Origin: an uncultured Synergistales bacterium
GTDB lineage: Bacteria > Synergistota > Synergistia > Synergistales > Aminobacteriaceae
DNA length: 21,682 nucleotides
Assembly: GCA_905234205.1 (NCBI GenBank)
Contig: CAJOGG010000008.1
Span: 1 to 21,682, forward strand
Reading direction: 5' to 3'
Shown in pieces: positions 1 to 6,352 of the stretch (the stretch's first letter is position 1; each line of letters starts with the position of its first letter). Position numbers and translations under genes: made by a program. The notes below the pieces were generated by a model. It was not told the origin of the DNA. It made no database searches and saw nothing but the letters and a program-made list of their open reading frames with translations.

Positions 1-128
1 CTTGCGGCAATTTGTGAGGGCTGTTGGATTTGCGGCTGTGTAGAAATTTGACCTTGGCGAGCGTTTGTGCTGATATTTTGCTGCATCTGGTTATAATTCT
101 GGTCTACATTAACATTTATTCCTGCCAT
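1..128 (-). CDS. N-terminal part of an unrecognised protein, cut by the window edge
   Basis: A minus-strand frame opens at an ATG at 128 and stays open for 42 codons to the window edge, so the C-terminus is missing. The ATG is preceded by a good AGGAG ten bases upstream, and it overlaps the last codons of rnhB by 13 bases, which suggests translational coupling as the next gene of the lepB-ylqF-rnhB operon. The visible peptide starts MAGINVNVDQNYNQMQQN. It is very rich in Gln and Asn, with no hydrophobic segment and no recognisable domain. No function can be given. The clear ribosome site and open frame make it likely to be a real start. Confidence 0.55.
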   Translation of the reverse strand, partial: MAGINVNVDQNYNQMQQNISTNARQGQISTQPQIQQPSQIAA

Positions 129-808
129 TTACTCATTACTCCTCTGCAAAAACTCCTCCTATGAATTTCGGAGATACCAAAATCTTGTATTGCCTGCATG
201 TGAAATTTTGTCCCGTAGCCTTTGTGTTTCGCGAAATTATATTGTGGATAACGCGAGCTTAATATTGTCATTATCCTGTCGCGTAAAACTTTAGCAACTA
301 TTGAGGCAGCGGACACGACGGGAATTAATTTATCGGCCTTTATGAGAATCCATTGATCGTAATTGATTCCTGGTATGCGTTGATTACCATCAGCTATAAC
401 AAACGCGGGAGGCTTGCTCAATTTCTTGGCCACACGTTCGACACAATTACGCATTGAATATAACGAGGCTTGCAAGATATTTACCCTGTCGATTAACTCA
501 ACGCTTCCTGGATAAGCTCGCCATAAGACGTTCATTTCCTTCATAGTCTGAAAGATTCTCTCACGTCTTCCTGGTGAAATTAGCTTTGAGTCACGCAAGT
601 TCATAGCCAACAATTTTTCTTCCTGTTCGTCGGTGAGATAAACCGCAGCAGCAACAACAGGCCCTGCAAGAGAACCTCTTCCAGCTTCATCCGTACCGAT
701 TATTGGGCCAAGTTTCTTGATAGCTCGTAAATTTTCGCGTGCTTCATCAGGTTCACAACGAGACGAGAGAAATATATCGTCAAACAATTTCAGTTGCCTC
801 GTGCTCAT
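116..808 (-). CDS. rnhB: Ribonuclease HII
   Basis: Cytoplasmic endonuclease that cuts the RNA strand of RNA-DNA hybrids and removes misincorporated ribonucleotides. The 230-residue protein has the family blocks in order: the GTDEAGRGSLAGP motif carrying D40 and E41, DSKLISPGRRE near residue 73, VIADGN with D140, and IKADKLIPVVSAASIVAK with D159. These four acidic residues are the expected metal-binding set. The YPQYNFAKHKGYG block near the C-terminus is also typical. Length is normal for the family (about 200-260). Its start overlaps the end of ylqF by 29 bases and its upstream ribosome site is weak, so coupled translation is likely. The order lepB-ylqF-rnhB is common in Firmicutes and relatives. 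Confidence 0.95.
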   Translation of the reverse strand: MSTRQLKLFDDIFLSSRCEPDEARENLRAIKKLGPIIGTDEAGRGSLAGPVVAAAVYLTDEQEEKLLAMNLRDSKLISPGRRERIFQTMKEMNVLWRAYPGSVELIDRVNILQASLYSMRNCVERVAKKLSKPPAFVIADGNQRIPGINYDQWILIKADKLIPVVSAASIVAKVLRDRIMTILSSRYPQYNFAKHKGYGTKFHMQAIQDFGISEIHRRSFCRGVMSKWQE

Positions 809-1610
809 GTGTAAAATCTATAGCCTTTTCTTCGTGTGGTAGTTCAAGACAGACCTGGCCAAGCCTTCCAGAGGAGAAAGCCTCAATGAATTTTTGCCCA
901 GCTAATTCGAGATTGACTCGTCCACCTGAAATCAAACAGCCGTATTTTTTCCCGATCTCTTCAAGTGTGTTTTCGTTATACTCAACAGGAATAAAGTCGC
1001 GTAAATTTTTCTCATACAGAAAACGTAAAAGCATTAGAGCTGCATTTTCCCAGCCTCCAACGACATCAGCTTTCGCACAGCCAAGCCACGATAAAATCAA
1101 GTGCGCGCCTTCTTCAGCGTGAGGATCAAGAATTCCAGGCGAATCCACAATCAACATTCCTTCATTCCTGTACCAGTTCACGGACTTTGTGATACCTGGA
1201 ATATTTCCAACTGATGCGCTTGATTTCCCGATTAAGGAGTTCAACAGCAGCGATTTTCCTACGTTAGGAATACCAACAACTGCGAGTCTAACTTCACGAT
1301 GTTCAGGCTTGAATTTCAATATAGCTTTCTTGATGCTGGCTAAACCTTCCTTCTTTCGTAAGTCAGCTGCGTAAGTGTGCTTTAATTCCTTGAGCCATAA
1401 CTGCAATTTCTCCGGGGCAGCTAAATCTTTGTGTGATAGAACGTGCATAACGGGCTTGATTTTCTTGAGAGATTTAACCAGAGGTGAAGAAGTTGAAGCC
1501 GGGGCGCGGGAGTCCCTGACTTCGACAACGACATCAAGTTTTGAGATTAGCTCATATAATTTTCTCGTGCCCTTGGCCATATGACCAGGGTACCAAACTG
1601 TTCGGGGCAT
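780..1610 (-). CDS. ylqF: Ribosome biogenesis GTPase YlqF/RbgA
   Basis: Circularly permuted GTPase that helps late assembly of the 50S ribosomal subunit. The 276-residue protein begins with the signature WYPGHMAKGTRK. The permuted order follows: the G4 position near residue 60, the P-loop GIPNVGKS near 113-120, the GITK switch segment, and DSPGI. The C-terminal GCLISGGRVNLE block and helical tail match the family. One point is odd: where B. subtilis RbgA has NKAD, this protein reads SHKD, losing the Asn and Lys that usually select guanine, while the Asp is kept. The stop of lepB is only seven bases upstream of this start, so it lies inside the same operon. Identity is secure; the meaning of the altered G4 motif is open. 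Confidence 0.93.
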   Translation of the reverse strand: MPRTVWYPGHMAKGTRKLYELISKLDVVVEVRDSRAPASTSSPLVKSLKKIKPVMHVLSHKDLAAPEKLQLWLKELKHTYAADLRKKEGLASIKKAILKFKPEHREVRLAVVGIPNVGKSLLLNSLIGKSSASVGNIPGITKSVNWYRNEGMLIVDSPGILDPHAEEGAHLILSWLGCAKADVVGGWENAALMLLRFLYEKNLRDFIPVEYNENTLEEIGKKYGCLISGGRVNLELAGQKFIEAFSSGRLGQVCLELPHEEKAIDFTHEHEATEIV

Positions 1611-1616
1611 TTAATT

Positions 1617-2162
1617 TTATCGTGGTATACCGATTCGATTAAGCGGCCAATATCTTAAAAATACCGGTCCTCTCATGTCATCAATCGAAGCGAAACCCCA
1701 GTATCTGCTATCTTGTGAATTCGAACGATTATCGCCCAACATGAAGTATTTCCCCTCTGGAACTCTGAACGGAACTTGCGGGAAGAGATTATTCGGTCTC
1801 AACGTATAGAAATCATGATGTTTTATATATGGTTCATCCAGTGGAGAATCGTTTATGTACACTACGCCGCTTTTAATATCTACGATATCTCCAGGAACTG
1901 CGATAACGCGTTTAACGAAGTCTCTATCTCTGTCTACTGGATAACGAAACACGTAAAGTGAACCTCGTGAAGGCTCGAAAAAGTAATTCCAGAATTTCGC
2001 CACCAAGACTCTATCATTTATTTCTAACGTTGGAATCATTGATCCACTTGGAATCCAAAACGCCTGTATTATGAATGTCCTTATGATCATAGCAAGTATA
2101 AACGCCCATACGATTGTCTCTATAGTTTCACGCCACCAAGGCTTAACTGCTTCAGCTGTCAT
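1617..2162 (-). CDS. lepB: Signal peptidase I
   Basis: Membrane serine protease that removes signal peptides from exported proteins. The 181-residue protein has one N-terminal transmembrane segment (about residues 16-37), then the catalytic SGSM motif with Ser41, the RDFVKRVIAVPGD block with the general base Lys84, and the GDNRSNSQDSRYWG block near residue 143. This is the short Gram-positive-like form rather than the longer two-span E. coli form. It sits between nusB (three-base gap) and ylqF (six-base gap), so it is co-transcribed with them. Clients in this same window would include the secreted alpha-2-macroglobulin, the thioredoxin and the secretin. Confidence 0.95.
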   Translation of the reverse strand: MTAEAVKPWWRETIETIVWAFILAMIIRTFIIQAFWIPSGSMIPTLEINDRVLVAKFWNYFFEPSRGSLYVFRYPVDRDRDFVKRVIAVPGDIVDIKSGVVYINDSPLDEPYIKHHDFYTLRPNNLFPQVPFRVPEGKYFMLGDNRSNSQDSRYWGFASIDDMRGPVFLRYWPLNRIGIPR

Positions 2163-2165
2163 TTG

Positions 2166-2660
2166 TTATTCGTCCTCCTCCTTCTCGTCCTCATTGTCTT
2201 TCTCGAAAAATTTCGCTGCTTTATACATAACACCGCCTACGAATCGCGCAGACTCTTTTGTCCCAAAATCATTAGCCAGCCTCGTAGCTTCAGTAACTGC
2301 TGCCCCAACAGGCAATGACTTCAACATGAAACCTTCAAGTACCATTAGTCTTAATATAGTTCTATCTACGCTGACCATTCTATCGGGACGCCAACCTGTA
2401 ACTACGCGCAACAACACACCGTCAATTTCGTTCTTACGTTCCCATACTTGCGACACTAAATTTTGGCAGCGGTCTTTGATTTCCGGCGTCAATGACGGTG
2501 CAAGCTCATCAATATTCAAGAATAACTCAAGCGACTGCTTAAAATCTTGTTCCGGATAAATATCAAGCGACGATAAAAACTGTACGGCTAACTCTCGCGA
2601 TTTATGTATAGCTTCAAATTTTCGGCCTATAAAGTTTTCCTTGTTCTTTTTCTTAGACAT
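2166..2660 (-). CDS. nusB: Transcription antitermination factor NusB
   Basis: Small all-helical RNA-binding protein that, with NusE/S10, binds boxA in rRNA leaders and supports antitermination. The 164-residue protein shows the family pattern: a basic N-terminus, an R-ELAVQFL helix near residue 22, the WRPDRM-SVDRTILRLMVLE block in the middle, and a C-terminal FG-KESARFVGGVMYKAAKFF block equivalent to the usual FVNGVL helix. The last dozen residues are an acidic tail, which adds a little to normal length. It lies four bases upstream of the small membrane protein's stop on one side and three bases from lepB on the other, so it is in the middle of the operon. Confidence 0.93.
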   Translation of the reverse strand: MSKKKNKENFIGRKFEAIHKSRELAVQFLSSLDIYPEQDFKQSLELFLNIDELAPSLTPEIKDRCQNLVSQVWERKNEIDGVLLRVVTGWRPDRMVSVDRTILRLMVLEGFMLKSLPVGAAVTEATRLANDFGTKESARFVGGVMYKAAKFFEKDNEDEKEEDE

Positions 2661-2664
2661 TATG

Positions 2665-3108
2665 TTAATTTGTACTCCTGAATTTTTGGGCGAGAATTCC
2701 TACCCCGCGAATAACGAACCAAGCAGCAGATCCCCAAAAAGCTGTCCAGAAAAAACCCTCAACTCCAGCAGTAACGATCACTGCAATACACGAGACCACA
2801 ATAGCCCATGTATTAGGACTTTGAATTATTGGCAAAATTCCACGTTCAGGGCTTGCCCAAACTATCAAGGTTTTCATTCCCATAGGTGCCATTACTTCTG
2901 AGAAATGTTCCTCAACTTGTTGTTTAATTTCGGGCTTGAGATCTTCATCTGATATGACAATTGTTAAATCTGCGTCTTGTTCTGATGGTTCTAGGGTTAT
3001 ACTGTAAAGTCTTAAACGTGATTTGATTACGTCACTAGCAAACGAGTAGAAACCATCATAAGAGATTCGTATAAGTCCATAAGGTGTATCTCGCCATAAG
3101 AAGTACAT
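2665..3108 (-). CDS. Small membrane protein next to Asp23; possible AmaP-like anchor
   Basis: The 147-residue protein has a soluble N-terminal part (about 1-90) and two closely spaced hydrophobic segments near residues 95-113 and 119-138, ending in a short basic tail. The start of the soluble part (GLIRISYDGFYSFASDVI) loosely recalls the opening of Asp23-type domains. It is encoded three bases after the Asp23 gene and four bases before nusB. In staphylococci a membrane protein, AmaP, anchors Asp23 to the membrane and is encoded in the same cluster. From position and topology I infer a comparable partner here. AmaP carries its membrane segments at the N-terminus, so this would be a different architecture, and sequence evidence for homology is thin. 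Confidence 0.7.
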   Translation of the reverse strand: MYFLWRDTPYGLIRISYDGFYSFASDVIKSRLRLYSITLEPSEQDADLTIVISDEDLKPEIKQQVEEHFSEVMAPMGMKTLIVWASPERGILPIIQSPNTWAIVVSCIAVIVTAGVEGFFWTAFWGSAAWFVIRGVGILAQKFRSTN

Positions 3109-3111
3109 AAT

Positions 3112-3528
3112 TTAGTCAGCCTCTTTCGCAAAAGTTGCCTCATCATCAAGAGCAAGATCAAGTTTGAACTCGTCACCAGAATTTGAATATACTCCTTGAA
3201 CATTTACATTGACTGCTTTAACGTCATAGCCCGTATATCGTTCGAGATTGTCCTTGATTTTTTCCTGAACGTCCCAAGCTAAATCAGGGATTCTCTGACC
3301 ATATTTTACTAGTACATAAGCATCAATAGCTAGACTTCCTTCAGAATGGTCAACAGAAACGCGAACACCGTCACTTTTTCTGCCTATACCGAATTTTGAA
3401 GCAAGTTTAGCCGCGATTTTGATGTTGGGGATCCCCTGAATAGTTTTCTTGGCAAGCTCTACGATTACGTCTTCGGAGATATGAATAGCTCCACCGTTAG
3501 CAGCTTGATTATTTCTTTGCTCGTTCAA
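3112..3528 (-). CDS. Asp23/Gls24 family envelope stress protein
   Basis: A 138-residue protein of the Asp23/Gls24 (DUF322) family, linked in Firmicutes to cell-envelope homeostasis. The family features are the opening GGAIHISEDVIVELAKKTIQ near residue 12, the VDHSEGSLAIDAYVLVKYG strand region, and the YTGYDVKAVNVNVQGVYS block near the end. The start is a TTG at 3528; the CAGGCG upstream is a modest ribosome site and no ATG occurs nearby in frame. It overlaps the end of efp by 20 bases, so it is probably translated by coupling. If efp is truly frameshifted, ribosomes terminating early in efp may reduce expression of this gene. Confidence 0.9.
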   Translation of the reverse strand: MNEQRNNQAANGGAIHISEDVIVELAKKTIQGIPNIKIAAKLASKFGIGRKSDGVRVSVDHSEGSLAIDAYVLVKYGQRIPDLAWDVQEKIKDNLERYTGYDVKAVNVNVQGVYSNSGDEFKLDLALDDEATFAKEAD

Positions 3529-4061
3529 GATATGCGCCTGTGCGTGTATCTACAACTACTTCTTCACCTGGCTCAACAAATACTGGAACAGTAACTACAA
3601 GTCCAGTTTCAAGCGTTGCAGGTTTTCCGCCTCCTGTAACAGTATCGCCCTTGAATGCTGGGGGAGTGTCTACAACTTTCATAGTAACGCTCTTTGGTAA
3701 CTCAATACCCATGACTTTACCTTCAAAGAACTCAAGTTGGATTTCGAGATCATCGACCAAATATTTAGCCGCTTCACCTAAAACTTGTGGTGTGAGTCTC
3801 ATTTCCTCATACGTAGCTAAATCCATGAAGACATAATCTTCGCCATCTCTATATGAATACTGTGCAGGTTTATCTTCGTAAATTATGCGTTCGAATTTTT
3901 CGCCGGGCTTGAAAGAGTTTTCCGTTGCGCAATTTTGTACGGACAACTGCTCCACCGCGTCCCATTTTGTGATGATCGTATTCAACGATTTCCCATATAC
4001 CGCCCTGCCAGCGAAATTTCAAACCAACATAGAAACTTGTAGTATCTGCTACTTGTGCCAT
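3509..4061 (-). pseudogene. efp: Elongation factor P with a frameshift
   Basis: EF-P relieves ribosome stalling at consecutive prolines. Codons 1-46 from the ATG at 4061 give the N-terminal KOW-like domain through HHKMGRGGAVVRTKLRN. The frame then runs into non-homologous sequence and stops after 63 codons. Family sequence resumes in the +1 frame at 3922 (ENSFKPGEKFERIIYEDK) and continues to the normal end, including the TGGGKPATLETGLVV and DTRTGAYL blocks. A single G (3923) replaces what should be about 21 bases encoding the usual LETGxxT loop, so about 20 bases are missing. Adding them back gives about 190 residues, normal for EF-P. The tip residue is Arg, not Lys, as in Thermus-type EF-P. 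The gene is either inactive or the sequence is in error. Confidence 0.88.
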
Positions 4062-4096
4062 GATAAATAAATAAACCTCCTGAAAATTTTGTGCTT

Positions 4097-4127
4097 ATTA
4101 TATTATACGGCCTTTATTTAGTGTCAA
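4097..4127 (-). promoter_or_regulatory. Probable promoter for the efp operon
   Basis: On the minus strand a perfect TTGACA (4122-4127) lies inside the last codons of the secretin gene. It is followed by two overlapping TATAAT boxes (4102-4107 and 4097-4102). Spacing is 14 or 19 bases to the exact boxes, or 16 to an intermediate TAATAT, so the precise -10 is uncertain. An AGGAGG lies 14 bases before the efp start, which is longer than usual spacing. Confidence 0.55.
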
Positions 4128-5772
4128 GAATATACGGTGTTACAATCATTACAGCTTGACTCTTGTCGTGTTGTTTTGATGTGTACGAGAAAAGTTTTCC
4201 CAACAAAGGAATATCTCCTAAAATTGGAATCTGAGCTTTCGTCCTGACACTGTTATCTTGATTCAACCCGCCAACCACAAACGGCATACCGTCACGAACT
4301 CTGATTTTAGTTTTAACTGTTCTCGTGGTGGTTCTTATGTTTCCATCGACATCTTTACCTAAATAATCTCCCGTGTTAATGCTTATGTCAAGATTAATAT
4401 AGCCATTTTCCTCGATTAACGGCGTAAATTGCAACTCTGGCCCCACGTTTACAGTGTCCCATTCCTGGTGTCCGTCGTCGTCAGTCCCTTTTGAATACAA
4501 TATATCCTCTTTCAAGGTTATTGAAGCTGCCTGACCTTCTATTGCGATAACTGAAGGATTAGCTATAGTCTTGCCCTTGTTCTTAGTTTCCAAAGCGTTA
4601 AGTGCTGAAGTTACATAGCGGTCAAAATTTGTTCTGCCGTTTCTGTAGGTTGTATCAGTGTAGTTAATTTGGCCTATACCCGTTCCAGGAGAACTGAGCA
4701 TGCTCCATCTGTCGTAGACCATGTTTAGAGTATTTTCTACCTCAGTAGTAGCCGAGTCACTGAACTCAAATATGCTTGCCCTTATCATAACTTGACGTGC
4801 TGGAACATCTATGCGCTTGATTAAGTCCTCAACTTCCCCCATTTTAGCCGGGTTAGTGTTTATGTATACAGTTCTCATTCTTTCGTCTTGAGTGTATTCT
4901 GAATCCTGCAAAGCCACCAAATTTTTTAGCATGGTCCCAACTGCGGCCAAATCAGCATAAGCTATCTTGAATGATTTGATCTCACGTTTTCCAGTTAATT
5001 TATAGAGATTCTCGCGTGCCCCAAAAACTATAGTATTATTTCCGACCATGTAACAAGCAGCGTCATATTGATTCATTAACTGATTTACAATTTCATCAAT
5101 CTTGACGTTATTGAGGGTAGCACTGATTTTAACGTCTTTAGGGAATGAATTATCGATTATCACATTTAGTTCCGAATCGTACATTAACAATCTGATAACG
5201 TCATATAGTTCAGCGTCTCTAATCTCAATTGTGATTCGCCTATCGAATCTGAAGGGGAGAAAAGGTTCAGGATAAACAATCAAGTCTCTTTTGGTAGGCA
5301 TTGTAAATTTTTCAAACTGAAATTCTTCTTCGCGCAGTTTTATTCTCAAGCTGTAACTATCAAGACTTCGTGAACCTGATATAAATTCCATAGGTCTGTC
5401 GGCGTCGATCTCAAGTTCAACTTGCCACAATTCGTGCTTGTCATCAGAAATATTATTTATACGAAAACCAGTAGTTATAGGAACAGAATTATCAATATTT
5501 TCAGCAGAATATTGCAAAGCCCGTATGTTTTTAGCTTGCGTATTATCAAGAGTTATGTGCATGGTATTATCGTAAAATTCAGGATTAGGAGCGGGGATTT
5601 CTTTACCATAGAGCTTTAGAACAAATTCATTCATGCCAAGTTGATAAATATCGCAATCAGTGAGCATTGCACCTGCAAATTTCTTAGGCTTTATCGTTAC
5701 AGCTTCAATGCTACTATCTGGCCATAAGATAAAGCTAATACATAACATAAATATGAAAATTTTTCTAAACAT
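4114..5772 (-). CDS. Outer-membrane secretin (type IV pilus PilQ / type II GspD family)
   Basis: Ring-forming outer-membrane channel protein used by type IV pili or type II secretion. A signal peptide (FRKIFIFMLCISFILW, then a site near SIEA) is followed by an N-terminal beta-rich part and an N0/STN-type domain (ITIEIRDAELYDVIRLLMYD). One N1-like module follows (KSFKIAYADLAAVGTMLKNL ... MGEVEDLIKRIDVPARQV), then the secretin core ending in the hallmark IPILGDIPLLGKLFSY. I chose the ATG at 5772 because AAGGAG sits nine bases before it; an in-frame ATG at 5790 with CAGGG upstream would add six residues. No pilMNOP genes flank it, but a pseudopilin gene occurs at 16883-17176. Whether it serves pili or secretion cannot be decided from the window. 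Confidence 0.92.
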   Translation of the reverse strand: MFRKIFIFMLCISFILWPDSSIEAVTIKPKKFAGAMLTDCDIYQLGMNEFVLKLYGKEIPAPNPEFYDNTMHITLDNTQAKNIRALQYSAENIDNSVPITTGFRINNISDDKHELWQVELEIDADRPMEFISGSRSLDSYSLRIKLREEEFQFEKFTMPTKRDLIVYPEPFLPFRFDRRITIEIRDAELYDVIRLLMYDSELNVIIDNSFPKDVKISATLNNVKIDEIVNQLMNQYDAACYMVGNNTIVFGARENLYKLTGKREIKSFKIAYADLAAVGTMLKNLVALQDSEYTQDERMRTVYINTNPAKMGEVEDLIKRIDVPARQVMIRASIFEFSDSATTEVENTLNMVYDRWSMLSSPGTGIGQINYTDTTYRNGRTNFDRYVTSALNALETKNKGKTIANPSVIAIEGQAASITLKEDILYSKGTDDDGHQEWDTVNVGPELQFTPLIEENGYINLDISINTGDYLGKDVDGNIRTTTRTVKTKIRVRDGMPFVVGGLNQDNSVRTKAQIPILGDIPLLGKLFSYTSKQHDKSQAVMIVTPYILDTK

Positions 5773-5820
5773 ACTGATTTTCTCCTTCATATAACCCTGA
5801 AAAATTTATAAGTAAAATGT

Positions 5821-5826
5821 ATTATA
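5821..5826 (-). promoter_or_regulatory. Candidate -10 box for the secretin gene
   Basis: A perfect TATAAT on the minus strand lies about 50 bases upstream of the secretin start, in the divergent intergenic region shared with the thioredoxin gene. I see no convincing -35 at 16-18 bases, so the call rests on the -10 match and position alone. Confidence 0.35.
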
Positions 5827-5912
5827 CTACGTATTACGAGAATCGCGCATGTATTTTAGGCATTGTCAATGTAAAATTTGCTAGTTCAATTACGTAAAGG
5901 AGTGTGGCACTA

Positions 5913-6260
5913 ATGAAACGATATGCAAAATTTTTAGTGGTTATGTTGTTCGTAATGGTTCTATGTCCTGTGGCTGATGCTGCAGTACCTTCTGTAACGA
6001 TGCTTTCAACAAAAACCTGTCCGGCTTGTGAACAAATGGAGAAGGTGTTGAATGAACTTAATGCTCAATACAAGGGTAAACTCACAACTTCACACATATA
6101 TCTTGAGAATAACACTGATATAGCAAAGAAGTACAATGTTCGTTACGTTCCCACGTTGTTATTTAAAGACGCGTCTGGAGAAGTTGTTGCCCAAGAGATT
6201 GGGTACAGGTCTGCAGCAGAAGTAGTGAAAATTTTTGCAAACGCAGGCATAAAACTCTAG
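5913..6260 (+). CDS. Exported thioredoxin-fold protein
   Basis: A 115-residue protein with a clear signal peptide (KRYAKFLVVMLFVMVLCPVADA). A thioredoxin fold follows: strand VPSVTMLST, redox motif CPAC, then a long helix (EQMEKVLNEL) and the cis-proline loop YVPTLLF. It ends at about 100 mature residues, the normal size of a single thioredoxin domain. It is expected to act outside the inner membrane as a disulfide reductase or exchanger; no partner gene is adjacent. The ATG at 5913 is preferred over the in-frame GTG at 5904 because AAAGGAG (5896-5902) is ten bases before the ATG and would overlap too closely with the GTG. It is transcribed alone, divergent from the secretin and closed by a terminator. 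Confidence 0.88.
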   Translation: MKRYAKFLVVMLFVMVLCPVADAAVPSVTMLSTKTCPACEQMEKVLNELNAQYKGKLTTSHIYLENNTDIAKKYNVRYVPTLLFKDASGEVVAQEIGYRSAAEVVKIFANAGIKL

Positions 6261-6292
6261 CCCTCAATTAAGCTCAACCAGATTTATACATA

Positions 6293-6336
6293 AAAAATAA
6301 GTCCCCCTGCCGTTATGACAGAGGGATTTATTATTG
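6293..6336. terminator. Bidirectional intrinsic terminator
   Basis: TCCC-C-CTG (6302-6309) pairs with CAG-A-GGGA (6319-6326) around a nine-base loop. The stem is extended by AAATAAG against TTTATT. The plus side runs into TTTATTATT and the minus side into TTATTTTTTA. It lies between the convergent thioredoxin and alpha-2-macroglobulin genes and can serve both. Confidence 0.8.
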
Positions 6337-6352
6337 CCTAATTAAGAGTTGA

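Noticed and set aside
739..1122. Plus-strand ORF opposite ylqF/rnhB
   Set aside because: Antisense shadow with no ribosome site or domain; the minus-strand genes are secure.
3923..3923. Programmed frameshift in efp
   Set aside because: No slippery heptamer is obvious and the family loop of about seven residues is missing as well, so a simple one-base shift would not restore a normal protein.
5904..5912. GTG start three codons upstream for the thioredoxin
   Set aside because: The AAAGGAG ends one base before the GTG, too close for initiation; the ATG at 5913 has normal spacing.
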